This document shows, piece after piece, positions 36,000 to 48,573 of a stretch of 64,000 nt of DNA (its first letter is position 1; every line of letters starts with the position of its first letter). Location of the stretch: assembly GCA_030077755.1 (NCBI GenBank), contig JAQJZZ010000002.1, positions 620,001 through 684,000 on the forward strand, written 5' to 3'. Made by a program: the position numbers and the translations under genes. Under the pieces are notes generated by a model. That model saw nothing but the letters and a program-made list of their open reading frames with translations. It was not told the origin of the DNA and made no database searches. The DNA comes from Filosporella fistucella. Lineage: Eukaryota; Ascomycota; Leotiomycetes; Helotiales.

Positions 36000-36566
36000 A
36001 TGCCCACTTTTAATAATAAGAAAATAATATACTTAAAAAAGATTAAGGAGAATTAATTAAATTTATATGCTCGCATTTTATTAAAAAGAATAATTATGCC
36101 TTCTTATATTTATTATTAAAAAGACGCGGACCGGGTATATATAATTTCCTTAAACTTAAATAAATACTTTAAATATATTTGCTCTAATATCCCTAATTAT
36201 AATATTTAGGGGCCTTTAAAGGTAAAATAGAGATCTTTAAAAAAGATTAAGGATAAATTATTACGCGCATAAAAATAAGCCTAATATAACTAATAAAAGT
36301 TATTTAAGTACTTGGCCAAATCTTAGGCTAAATTAATGTGGATTAATAAATAATAAGAGATATTTTATTAGCATGCCGCTAAAATGCTTTATTAGGGTCT
36401 AAAATCCTTAAATGAGTTAAATGCTATAAAAGCTTATAAGGCCGCTACTTTTATTAAAGCCTTTATTTTTATTATTCCTACTTCTTTACCGCCCTCCTTT
36501 AAGGCTCTTATCTCTAACCCTTTTAAAGCCATAATATTGCTTAATCTCTTAAATAAGGCCTTTTAA
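36000..36566 (+). pseudogene. A3 antisense ORF (Cys6 zinc-cluster-like)
   Basis: ATG 36000 (MPTFNNKKI) to TAA 36564-36566, 567 nt, as in A1 and A2. Same Cys6 region, helix and tail. See A2 for domain notes. Confidence 0.65.
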
Positions 36567-36582
36567 ATAAACCTGGATTTTA

Positions 36583-39295
36583 TTAATGGAATTTATTAAG
36601 GAGTTCCGGGCAATAAAGGTTTAACTTAGGTTCCTATATATTTTTTAAATATAGGTAGCCCTTTTATTTAATTAAATACTTGACTATTTTATTAATTATC
36701 TTATAATTTAAGATTTCCTTTATTTTATATTTGGCAAATAGGTTAATTGGTTTTATTTTAATATTAGAAGCAGGTGGTGCCCTTAATAATGCTAATTTAA
36801 GGAAGGAAATATAAAATATTAAATATATCCTTATATTTCTAGGTAGCTAAAATTGGTAATTTATTAGTCCTTTAACCTTAATAATTTTAAATAATCCTAA
36901 TTTTCTATAATTTAATTTATTATTTAATCATTTTATTTAAATATTATAATAAATTAAGTAAACTTTATTTACTTTTTTAAGCATAGGTTTTATATTATAT
37001 CCTTTATTATAATATAATGCTAATCTTTTCGCGAAGAATCATATGTCTTTTATAAGCTCCTAATATAGCGATTTTAATTAGTCTACTTATATAATAGCTT
37101 CCTTAATTATAATTAAAGTCGGCTTGGGTATTTTATAAGCTATTGGGTTATAGCTATAATTAATATAAAACGGTAAGACCTGAGTCATCTCTATATTTGC
37201 GCTATTATATGTGAATTGCGTAATAAGAAGCATTTTTACTCAATTATCTTATTAGTAATTTATATAATATTATAAATATATTTCCATAATTTGGTTTAAA
37301 CGTTTTATTTAACCATTTATTTATAAGTAAAATGACATTAATAGTTTATGCTTTATTCTAAGTAATATAATAAGTATTATTTAGAATTTTGAAATAAAGA
37401 GCTTATCTTAATTTAAAATAATTTCTTTTAATATCCTATAATTAATAATAATAACTTTTATAAATATATAAGCCAAATCTTTGGCTATATTTATTTTTAA
37501 GTATAATATTATATATGCATATTTAATAAGCCTATTTATAATAATAAAGATAAAGTTATATACCTTATTTATAACTAATTCTTTAAAAGGAGGAAGTTTA
37601 ATTATAAAGTCCTAAGTAATAAACTTTTATAATTATAAAGGCATTTCCGGTAATTTTAATATACCTTTTAAAGCTTATTAAAAAGATTTATTCCAAATGC
37701 AAGTATTATATATAATAATGATTTCTTTAATTATTTTCCTTATTCCCGGAAAATAGTAATTTATAAATATTCTTTTTATTATTTTAAAGATATCCTAATA
37801 TTTATAAGCTAATAAGTTATAATATTTAATAATAAATTCTTTCTTAAGTGCTAATAATATAAATATTCGATTATTATATAATAGGATCTTATCCTTAAGC
37901 GTAAATTGTCCTTATATAATTATAATATTCCATTTATCTTTATTCTTTTAATATTCGCTTTATAGGCGCTTATCCTAAGGGCTTATGCTTAGCTTAATAA
38001 GTGCCACTAATTCCATTTTATTATATATTAAGGATTTTCCTTCTTCCTTAAATATTATATAAAAAATGTATATCTTATTTTTAAGGTATTTTAATTTTTA
38101 ATTAAGGGCGTTTGCCCTAGCGTTTTTTATTCCTTTTATATAAGAGATACGTAAATTAATAGTGGCTAGCGTTTCCGCCTATTATATTTATTATTTATTT
38201 AATTCCTTTATTATAATAAAGTAAACCAAGTTCTTATAATCCATTAATACTTAAACCGGGTTAGGTATACCCTTTAAGTATATCCTTTATTCCTTATAGG
38301 CATCTATAATTACTAAGAGTTCCTTATTATAAATCTTATAATTTAGTTTTATTATTAATAATTTATGGGAATAATAAGTAATTAATTATTATCTTCCTTA
38401 CTTATTAGGCTAGCTAAGCACTATTTTAATAGTATAATTGGAAGAGTTTATCTTAACCCTAATTAATAATTAGGGTTTATAGGTAATTAAGACCAGGGCT
38501 TTTATAAATGTTTTTTTAAGTTTTATAAAGCTTTAATCTACCTTATTATTTCACTTAAAGGTTAAATCCTTTTTTATTAACTTGATTAACGGGGCTATTA
38601 TATTTAAATAACTTTTAATAAACCTCTTATAATAATTAGTAAATCTTAAAAAGGATTGCATGTCCTTTATATAAATCGGTTCCTTTTAATCAAAGACTAT
38701 TTATACTTTGGCTAAGTCTATTTTAAGTTTATTAATGCTAATAATAAATCTAAGGAAAGTTACTTCCATTTTATAAAAGAAATACTTTTTTAGCTTAAGT
38801 CTAAAATTAATTAACTTAAGTATTAATAATATTACTTAAATATCCTTAATATATTATTAGGCGTCTTTAAAGTATATTAATATATTATTTAGGTATATAA
38901 TATAGCATATATCTAATAGGTGCGAGAGAATATTATTTATAATCCTTTATATAATAGCTAAGGCGTTAATTAACCTAAAAGGCATAACCTAATACTTATA
39001 TAGCCCTTATAGCATTTAAAATGCTATTTTTCACTTATCCCCTTCCTTAATCCTAATAAAGTTAAAGGCTTCCCTTAAGTTAAGCTAAGTGAATATTCTT
39101 GCCCCTTATAAGCGATCCCTTAGGTTATCCGCTAATAATAATAAGAAATGGTCTTTAATTATAATCTTATTTAATTTCTTATAATTTACGCATAGTCTTA
39201 ATTCCCTTCCTTTCTTAGGTATAAATAATATCGGGCTAGCTATTAGCGACTTAAATAGTTATATAAACCCTTTCTTTAAATTTTCGTTAATATAT
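36583..39295 (-). pseudogene. pol: A3 gag-pol, 3' part (RT to chromodomain)
   Basis: From the L2 insertion in the N-terminal part of RT to TAA (36585-36583); chromodomain at 36586-36732. With 59936-57469 the frame totals 5,181 nt once L2 and its 4-bp duplication are removed. Inactive through RIP. Confidence 0.9.
39292..39295. repeat. Target-site duplication of L2, left copy (ATAT)
   Basis: ATAT here and at 57465-57468. Uninterrupted chromoviruses read TTAATATATTTCC at this place in RT, so the join is exact. 4 bp, as for L1. Confidence 0.82.
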
Positions 39296-39501
39296 TATAA
39301 TAGGGTTAAAGCCCCGTGATTTTAGGTTATATGTTTTACCGGTAAATAATTTTTTTACTCTAGTGCTCACTTTATATATAATATAGCCTAAGCATAACTT
39401 AATAATATAATCCTTCTTCTTCTTTTAAATACCACCCCTATTATTTTGGTTATTATATTATTTATTATGCACTTAAACGGCACACTTCCTATCCCTTTAT
39501 A
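39296..39501 (+). repeat. L2 5' LTR
   Basis: 206 bp, starts TATAATAGGGTTAAAG; pairs with 57259-57464. After it comes TTAGTAAC, the same possible primer site as in L1; 39502-39780 is untranslated leader. Confidence 0.9.
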
Positions 39502-39780
39502 TTAGTAACTTACGCAAGGAATTAAAGATAATATATACTCGATCCATATTAATAAGGACATATTTAAGAGGTAGGAATTGGTTTTATTAGTTATAAGTAT
39601 ATTGGTTAATTAAAAAAAGCGGTAATAATTGGTTTAAAATTAAAAGTCTAATAACTAGGAATCCAGGCTATGATATAAGGCCTTAATATAAGGGCAAATT
39701 ATTATATTAAATTTTAATTATAGAGTGGGACTCTCCTATTAATATAGAGCTAAGCTTAGCCAAAATCAATAATAGTGGAA

Positions 39781-42417
39781 ATGGGTAAATAAATAAATAT
39801 TAAGCGAAAGCAAATATAGGCAAAGCTTGCTAAGATTAAGAGGGAAGAATTAAAATAGGATAATAAGAAAGGGAATAAGGAAGATGATATAAAAATTAAG
39901 CTATAGGGATTAATTATATCCGTTTTATAAACCCTTTTAATAGTAATTCTATTAAATATATAGGTCTTACTTAAGTTTTTAGAATATAGGTTATTAAGTT
40001 TATGATTTTTGATATTATTAGTAAGCTTTTTAAACGAATTAGAATTTCTTCCTAAGAAAGAACCGGATATAATATAAGATTAGATTACTTAGATAATAGC
40101 TATAATATTTATAAGGGTAGTGCCTATTATATCCCTTTTGCATAATCCTAGGGCTTTATACTTTAAAAGGTATAATATTACGGAATTCTTAAAGAGGTTT
40201 AAAGATTAGGCCAAAGATGCTAAATAGGATAAAAAGGGGAAGATTAAATGGCTGCCGAGATATTATATTACGGCTATAGGCTAATATATTAAAATTTTAT
40301 AAGAATGGGTTAATTAGGACTAAAGTGCATTGGTTAAAGCACTTATAATAGAATATAAGGATTATAACGCTATTTAGCAAATAAATTCTCATGCTTTCCT
40401 AAAGGCTTTAAAGGATAAGAAGCGTAATAATAAGGCTAAGATGCGTGTATATATCCGATAATTCACGGCTATATCATTTATATTAAAAAAAAAGGGTTAA
40501 ATCGAGGATTATATAAGGGGAATATGGTTTTTAAATGGTTTTCCCTAAGGGATTTGGAGTAAGGTTATTTAAAAGAATAAAATTAATATTAAGCTTCCCT
40601 TTATAATAATATATATTAATATAGTTAAGACTATTATTAAGATTTTGGCGAGTAATAAAACGGTTTAAGAATTTGATTTTAATGCTTAAGGGCGCGAGAA
40701 TTTAAGTTAATTGATAGATTAATTCGGAAATATAGCTTAAATATTAAGGGAAAAGCAATTTACGGTTCTTATTATAAACCCGCGAGCTTAAGTAATCTTT
40801 AAAGAAATAATTAAGGATTTAACCAAGGCTTTCTAATTTCTAGCTATATTTGCTAGAGCAATTATGGACATGGGGATAAGAGGCTAGCGGATTCGGTTTA
40901 TCCCGCCTAGCGGGGGGAATCGTGGTGCCTACTTAATTAATATTATAAGCAAAGTTAATACTTTAGCTCCGCCTCAAAGACTAATATCAAGTATAAGTGC
41001 CTTTATTAAAGAAGCATATCGTCCTTAAATAATACGCTATTACTATTATATAAAAGAAGATTATTTTAGATAATAATATCCCAATTTTGGGATTAATTAT
41101 AAATAAGGCCTTATTTATAAAACCGCTAAAGGAAGGATGTTTTTAGGGAAACCGGGTAAAGGAAAAAGGTTCACTTATATTCTTAAAAAAAAGAAAGGAA
41201 AGGATATTATTTATTATTTTTAGGAATAAGTATTACCTTAGCTTGCCCCGGGTTAATATATAAATATAGGTGGAATATCTGGCACTATTATATAAATAAA
41301 TAAATCGGATAATAAAAAAGTTAAGGAAATTATTAATTTAGGGATTTCTATAGCAGCTACCGTGCTTTAAGGAGGGAAAGGGTCCGTGAAAGAGGAAAGA
41401 TAAGAAAATCCAAGGCGCGTATTAAAGGAAAGGATTAATAAGGAAAGGAAAATAGCTATCCTAAAGATCCCTAAGGTTAGGAATTAAAGAAAGGTAACCA
41501 TGGAGGATAAGGTAGTTAAAAGTGGTAAAATAAAGGAAATGGATATTAATAAAGAATAGACCGAGGTTTTAAAGAAAGCGGGATTAAGAATAGCTTAAAG
41601 AGTCGAGCGGTATTTAAATATATTAAAGTGCTTTATTAATCCCATAAAACTTATAAATAAAATCTTAAATAATAAGCTTAAAGGGATTATTAAAAGGGAG
41701 GTTTTAGCTTATTTGGATATGTTATAAAAGATATTATTTAAGAATATAGCCACTATTATGCCGGCATATATAAAAGGAAAAGCGGAGGATAATAAGGTTT
41801 AAATAAATTTAGCGGTAATAAAGGAGACCGAACCACCTTTTATTATATTTAGTCTAAAGCTTTAGGTAAAGATTAAAGGGATTAAGAGGCTAGCGTTACT
41901 TAATTATAGGGCCGAGGCGGATATTATAAATATTAAGCTAGCTAAGCGAGCCGGCTTAAGAATTAGACCTAACCCTTAATTTAGGATAATTAGTTATAAT
42001 AGTAAAAAGAAAAGGTTTATTAGGATTTATAAAAATGTTATTATTAAGATTAAGAGCATAAAGGTAATAATAAACTTCTTTATCATAGATAATTCATAAA
42101 ATGAGATTATATTAAGGTAGCCATTTATTATTATTAGCCTACTTTCCTTTTTATATAGGGATAGCTTTTAATTTATAACGGTTATTAATAATAAGAGGAT
42201 AAAGTAGGCTATAGCTTACGTTATTAATATGGCTAACTCCTATTAGGGGAAAGCTGCTATTTAGGGAAACTTATAGCTAGGTTAAAGGCGGTGCGGCTGC
42301 CCGGTGAGCCTAGCACCAAGGTTAGTAGGGAAGGGATATTGGCTTTAAATTTCACCCTGCCCGGCGGGTTAAAAAATAATGCTCGGGGATAGGAAGGAAT
42401 TAGGATATTTTTTATAA
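39781..42417 (+). pseudogene. gag-pro: L2 gag-protease polyprotein
   Basis: ATG 39781 to TAA 42415-42417, 2,637 nt, same as L1. Basic N-terminus, capsid-like region from about 40150, zinc knuckle near 41038-41079 (mostly Tyr for Cys), protease near 41896-41913 (LLNYRAEADI; Asp changed to Asn). A short frame on the other strand (42257-42439) is a shadow. Confidence 0.8.
42408..42414 (+). promoter_or_regulatory. Candidate -1 frameshift heptamer, L2
   Basis: T TTT TTA in the gag-pro frame, followed by TAA at 42415-42417; pol continues at -1. Same arrangement as L1 (4601-4607), though the preceding bases and T-run length differ between the copies. Confidence 0.6.
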
Positions 42418-45400
42418 ATATAAAAGATATTAGGGGCAATATTACTTATTTAAGGGCGACTGATTTTATATCTTTGCTTTAAGCGAAGTATTTTTTTCCT
42501 ATTATTAGCGTTTTTAGTGCATATAAGAATAAGGCTAATAAGGTTATGCTTATAAAAAAAGGTATTTTTAATAGGTTAATGCTTAGTGGAAACCTAAATT
42601 AAAAATAAAAGAAATTAGAAATAGAGCAAATAAGAGGGCTAATAGAGCTAAGGAATAAATAAAATGCATGGCTAATCCCTAAGTTTTTAAATATTAAAAG
42701 GGGAAATAGGTTAATAAAAGAGAGGATTAAGAAGTTAATTATAGGAGACGGGCTATAAGAAAGAAAAAGGGAAATATTGCTAGAATTATTATTTAAAAGG
42801 GAAAAGGCTATTGCATTTGAGTTTTTAGAGTGCGGACGGATTAATAAGGATGTCATTCCGCTATAAGAGATATAAATGGTACTATATAAAGCTTAGTAAA
42901 GCCCCGGATTTGCCATGCTATAACATTTAATAAAGGAGATTAATAAGATGATTAATAAGCGACTTAAGGCTAATATATTAGAATTCTGCTATAAACCTTA
43001 CTAGAATTAATAATTTGCTATAAAGAAAAAGAATAAAAAGCATAGATTGATTAATGCGGCTATAAAATATAATATTATTATTATTCGGGACGCTAACCTA
43101 TCGCCGGATATAAATGAAATCTCGGAAGAATTTGCTAAATGCCAGATTATATTACTTATTAATTTTTATTTTAAATATAATTAAATCTCTTTATACCTAA
43201 ATAATAGGGATATAATTGCCTTTATAACGTCTCGAGGGCTAATTAGATATATAACTCTAATATAGGGTACTATGAATTTTGTCGCTTAATTTATAAGGGC
43301 AAGAAAGGTAATTTTAAAAGATTATATTCCTAAATATTATAGAATCTTTATGGATAATATTCCTATTCTTGATTTATATATAAGGTATAATAAGGAGGAA
43401 GCTGCTCCTAGGATTTAAAAGTTTATTTTAGAGCACTTAATTAATCTAGACCAAGTTTTAGTAGATATTGAGAGGGTAGGAGCTATAATTAAGCCAAAAT
43501 CATAATTTAGAATAAATGAAATCAAGCTGGTTAGATATATATATCATATATAGGGACGCTTGCCAAATAGTGAAAAGGTGCTAAAAATTATTAATTAAAA
43601 GAAGTGCTCTTTAATAATAAAGGTTTAGGCGTTTATTAGAGTTTACGTCTATTATTGAATATGGATTAAGGATTTTGCAATTATCGCGGTACCGCTTTAT
43701 TAATTACTTTATAAGGGGGTAAAGTTTATATAATTAAAAAAGCATAATCTTATTATGGATTTATTAAAACTGGCTTTAACTTTAGCACTAGCACTTATGC
43801 AATTAAATATATCCTTAGGCGCTAGCTTGATTATTTTGATAATAGATGCTAGTCTTTACGGGTAGGGAATGGTTTTAATATAGCTGGATATTAATAAGAA
43901 AAGGCACCCGGTCTAGTATAATAATAAATAATGGTTATAAGCCGAGCAAAATTATAACGTAATAAAAAGAGAATATAAAGGCGTTTTAAAGGCTCTTAAG
44001 AAGGTCCGAAAATATCTTTATAAGGTATACTTCTTATTAGAAACGGATATAGCTATCTTAATAACTTAATTAAATTCTATTGCATTTAATTTATTAGGAG
44101 CATTAGTGATTCATTAGATAGCATAAATCCGGCTATTTAATTTTAAGGTTAAGCACGTGCTTAGGAAGAAATATATTATTATAAATGGGCTATCTCGGCG
44201 ATTGATAATAAAAGAGGAGCTAAGACTAGAGGCTTAGGAGGAAGATATTAATAATTTTATTAATGCTTATATAGGTTCTTATTAAGTTATTTAATATTAT
44301 AAGGTTGGAATTAGACCTGCTTAAGCATTTTTGCTAAAAGGGGACTAGAGTCTTAACTTAAGGCTAATAGCTAAATTTTTAATAATACTTAAGAGGCCTT
44401 CATAAGTTATGAAATCCGATTTTAAATAATTTAAAACACGAGCGCTTAATTATAGGGTTAGGAGAAGGGTACTATTTTAAAGGGCGAATAAGGGTCTATT
44501 AGAAAAAAGAGTGGTTAACTTAAAAGCTAAAAGAAAAGCAATTCTTTAAGCACTTTATAATAAAACCGGGCATAAAGAAAGAAAAAGCACTTATTAAAAA
44601 GTGGCCGAGAAATATTTTTAAGACTCTTATTATAAAGACACGAAAGCTTTTATCTTAGGATATAATAGGTGCTAGCTATAAAGTAATGCTTAATAAGAGG
44701 AACCTTTATATTTAACTTGGTCTAATGCCCTTTAATTAAAGATAGGCCTGGATATTATTTATATGCCGGAATATAGAGGGAAGAAATACTTGGTCTTAGC
44801 ATAATATAATCTCTTAAGCTAGGTTAAAGGATAAGCATTAAGCGCAGCGACCTCGGAATTGATAACCGATTTTATATAAAAAGATGTAATTTGCTAATAT
44901 GGGGTATTTAAGAAGCTAATTATTAATAGAGGGCCAGAAAATAAAGGCTTGGTTAAGAAATTGATATATAAGTACGGTATTTAACGCGTTATAGTCTCCG
45001 CTTATTATGCTATTATAAATAAAATAATAGAAAGAGGATATAAGCTAATTATTAAAGCCCTAGCCAGGATAATGGATAGAAGAAAGGAAAAGTAGGTGAA
45101 TAATTTATATGCTATGCTATTGGTAAATAAAGTAACAATAAAGATAATAATTAGGTTCTCGCCCTTTTACTTAAATTATAAATTAGAAATAATATTGCCT
45201 ATGGAAATATGGATCCCCATATAGAGAATTTTGGATTAGGAAAGTATTTAAAGCATAATAGAGCTATTAGCGATTAAGGCTAGGCAAATTTAATTAAGGG
45301 ATAAGGATTTAAAGGAAGCCGTAGCAAAATAAAAGAGAATACGCATTATTAGCAAGGATTAATTTAATAGGTCTAAATAGATTTAAATCTAGGAAATAAA

Positions 45401-45857
45401 AAGGGAGGACATTATTTTGCTATATAATATATTATAAGAGGTAAATATGTCCTCGCGATTAAAGCTTAGGTATAAGTGGCTAGGTTTATTTAGGGTTAGT
45501 GAGGTAGTTATTAATAAGGGAATATATTTTTTAAAAGAAATGGATAGGATAAGATTGCACGGGATATATACTAATAATAGAATAAAAGTCTTTAAGCAAA
45601 GGCAAGGTATTTAGGACCCCGTAATAATTGAAAATGATATAAAGGCAGGCGGTAGAGATAATAATAATAACGGAATAAAGTAAGAGAGAAAAGATGGTAA
45701 AGAAATTATAGAAATTCCACCGGAGGAATAAAGGGAGCTAAATCTATTAATTAGAGGAATGGAGAAAAGGGAAGCAGAGATGAGAAAATAAGAAGCTTGT
45801 CGAGTAGCGATACTAGTTAGGTAGAGTTTTAAGGTTATCTTAAATGGCAATAATTAA
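42409..45857 (+). pseudogene. pol: L2 pol (RT, RNase H, integrase)
   Basis: Same 3,449-nt span as L1. Linker, RT (IIDKMINKRL-like start near 42930; catalytic box IFMDNIPIL near 43340-43370 with the second Asp changed to Asn), RNase H, integrase with core near 44750-45080 and GPY/F-like end near 45480. TAA at 45855-45857 is shared with L1. No frameshift relative to L1. Confidence 0.82.
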
Positions 45858-46109
45858 TATATAATAAGAGGATTTAATAATAGGAAATTTTACCTCGCCT
45901 AGCGGGATAAATTATAATACGCCTAAGGATAGCTCGCGTAAAAGTTTTATTTATTAAAAAGGAAGGAAAGAATTAATATTTAATTTTATTTTATTTCTTT
46001 ATTTTATTATATCTGCTATTTATCCTGCCTGGGTATTTATTTTATTTATGCCTTTTTTTTTATTTGGCTCTCGAGAAAGCGTATTACTTTAAAAGGAAAA
46101 GATTTATAT

Positions 46110-47426
46110 TTAATTCTCGCTCGCTTTTTTATTATCCTTAGATTTATTACCAGCCTCCTTATTAGGGTTATAAGCGGCTAAGGGTATATAATCTTTAAGA
46201 CTTTTCTTGATTATAATTTATTTAAATGATTTAAATAAAATAAGAATAGGTTTCTTGGATTTCTTAGTCTTCTTAAGTTTTTTAGCTTTTTTTAGGGTTG
46301 GTTTAGGCTTAGTTTTAGGGTATAAAGGTAATAAAGTTTTCTTAAATTTGATTTATCTAATAGGAGCAATAAGAGGAGAATTTGCGGAAAGTGAGCTAGC
46401 TATAGGGGTATAGGTTATTTTAAGCTTTGGCTTCTTAAATAGAGTGGGGTCGGCGTTTATAATAGCATTAGAATCGTCCTTAATATTAGAATTAAGGGCC
46501 TTACGCTTCCCGGTCTTTTTAGCAAATAAAGAATTAGTAATAAAGGACTTTATAATAGCTTTTCCTTTGCCCTTTCCGGAAGAAATAAGAGAATCTTTAG
46601 CACTATAGTCTTTTTTACTAGGGGTAGCGGACGTAAAAGCCTTTTTGATAATAAAAGGACGGGATAAAATAGGGTAATAGCGATAAGGCTTAATTGTAAT
46701 AGGGTTATTAGCATTTAAAAGATATTTAATTTATTATTAATAATTTGGGTGCTCGGTAATAATAGCTTTATTATAAGAAGACTTAGGTAGGTTAAAATTA
46801 CCACTATTATATTCCTTACCGAGAATGGTTAAAATACCGCTATTAGGACCAATAAGTAAATAGCCAAAATGGCTATAGGCTAATTGGATTTTAAGGTGAG
46901 GTTTAAAGGTGGCTTTAAATAAGTAGACCTTTATTTATATAATTTGGGATATAGCATTAGCAAATTATAAGATGCCAAAGAGGTGGTTAAAAAGAGGGCG
47001 GTATTTAATTCCGGCGTTATATAAAGATTCTAAAATATAATTAGCGGGGTCTAAATTAAAGAATTCGGCATTTTTAATATAGGTGGTAATAAATTTAATA
47101 TTAGCCGGAGTAATTGAATTATTAAGAGAAGAAGCAGGAGCATTTTTATTAAAAGACTTCTTTTTAGGAGCAGCAATAATAGGATTTTGGGCGGTGGATT
47201 AATAATTAGCAGCTTTAGTAATAATGGGAATAAGAGCCATGCTAGCCTTAATGGATTCGGCTATAGGCTAGGCTAGAGCAAGATTAGTTAAACCGTATAT
47301 AAGGGCAGTAATAATATGATATATAGGGTTAAAGGTAGCGGGCTCATGAAGAGCTATGCTAGGTGGGGTAATAAGATCGAGGTGCTTAGGAATAAATGGA
47401 TTATTTTAGTGCTTAGGTAAAAATAT
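46110..47426 (-). pseudogene. L2 antisense accessory ORF, 438 codons, unknown function
   Basis: Counterpart of 9635-8301 in L1. The start codon is ATA (ATG before RIP) and the TAA is at 46112-46110. One 18-nt in-frame deletion near 47357 relative to L1. Lys-rich C-terminus kept. A + strand frame at 46207-46413 is its shadow. Confidence 0.68.
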
Positions 47427-47518
47427 CCTAATATGCTTAAGGTATATTATAGGAGACTAGTTAAGGAAGGGATTATTATAAGTGGGGGAGGGGATAATAT
47501 AAAGAAGCACTTACCTGG
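47427..47518. promoter_or_regulatory. L2 divergent intergenic region, left part
   Basis: 92 bp upstream of the antisense ORF, up to the C1 target duplication; continues at 54158. Confidence 0.4.
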
Positions 47519-47523
47519 CTAAT
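47519..47523. repeat. Target-site duplication of C1, left copy (CTAAT; right copy CTAAC at 54153-54157)
   Basis: 5 bp differing by one C/T transition. The uninterrupted L1 sequence reads GGCCAACTTAAAAAATT at about 9727, so the join is exact. Confidence 0.88.
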
Positions 47524-47879
47524 TATAATGGTTGCTATACGGGCCAATGCTCATATAAGGGTTCTAGTTAAGGGATAGGTATATCACGAAGACGTTTTAG
47601 TTATAATATTACTAAGTATAAAGAATATTATTTGAAGTTGAGCACGAAGCTCCTATCTAGTGATAAAAGTGCTAGTCTTATATAAAACCTTTATTCTCTA
47701 TAAATCTACTTAGCTTAAAGTAAATAGGCTAAATCGCGACCCGATCCCTTTAACCCCCCTTAAGACCCTCGATCCAGTCACGTGATTTTATAGTCCCGTG
47801 ACTCTCTGGTTTATGGTTTTTTATATTGCCTAGCCAAATAACCGAGCCTCAGGCCATAACCGTGATTATAACCGTAATA
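47524..47879 (-). repeat. C1 3' LTR (left)
   Basis: 356 bp; CACGTG at 47779-47784. Confidence 0.93.
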
Positions 47880-47969
47880 CTAGCCCCCTTTTAGCCTAGT
47901 ATCGTCCTTAACGCTAAAGTATGGTAAGGAGACATCGATTCGCGTAATAATTTATCCTTTCTTTTTATT

Positions 47970-48557
47970 ATAACCACTATAAGTCCTAAGAAGATTAAAT
48001 AATCTAAGAAAAAGAAGGAAAATATTCTTAACCTTTATTCCCGCATTTTATCTATTAGGATTAAAATGCCCGCTTGCTCCTATTATCTTAAGAACCCTAA
48101 ATGGGTTTATGTGGTTTCTTCCAATTTTAATTAATGCTTAGAATATATCCGTTCTGGCATCTCCTCCTATAATGTGTAGGGCCCTTTTAAAGGAGAATAG
48201 GCTCGTCTCGAGAAGGAAGAAAAGAGGCTATCAGATAAGTGGCTAGCCACTTAAAAGGCCTAATAATTCCTCTAAGAGGAATAAAGGCAGCTATTTAACC
48301 GCATGGCCGAATCATAGGCCAAATTGCTTCGTCTTAATAAATAAAGGGAAATGTTTTATTAGCGTGCCGCTAAAATGCTTTATTGGGGCCTAAAATCCTT
48401 AGACGAGTTAAATGCCATAAAAGCTTATAAGGCCGCCGCTTTTATTAAAGCCTTTACTTTTACTATTCCTGCTTCTTCGCCGCCCTCCTTTAAGGCTCCT
48501 ATCTCCAACCCTTCTAAGGCCGTGGCGTTGCCCGACTTCTTAGGTAAAGCTTTTTAA
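47970..48557 (+). pseudogene. C1 antisense ORF, 195 aa, Cys6 zinc-cluster-like with coiled coil
   Basis: Frame from ATA 47970 (probable former ATG) to TAA 48555-48557. It reads SYYLKNPKWVYVVSS, QCLEYIRSGISSYN: with RIP undone, CX2CX7CX8CX2CX7C. A charged helix follows (EQARLEKEEKRLSDKWL; QFLQEEQRQLFNRMAESQAK), then MLYWGLKSLDELNAIKAY and a Pro/Ala tail ending VALPDFLGKAF. The last 60 codons are still open. The helix part is longer and more Glu-rich than in A2 but the cysteine spacing is the same, so the protein is conserved between subfamilies A and C. It faces the 3' LTR and is antisense to gag-pol. Confidence 0.7.
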
Positions 48558-48573
48558 GTAAACCTAAATTTTA

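Noticed and set aside
45611..45850. Reverse-strand frame of 79 codons
   Set aside because: Antisense to the end of L2 pol.
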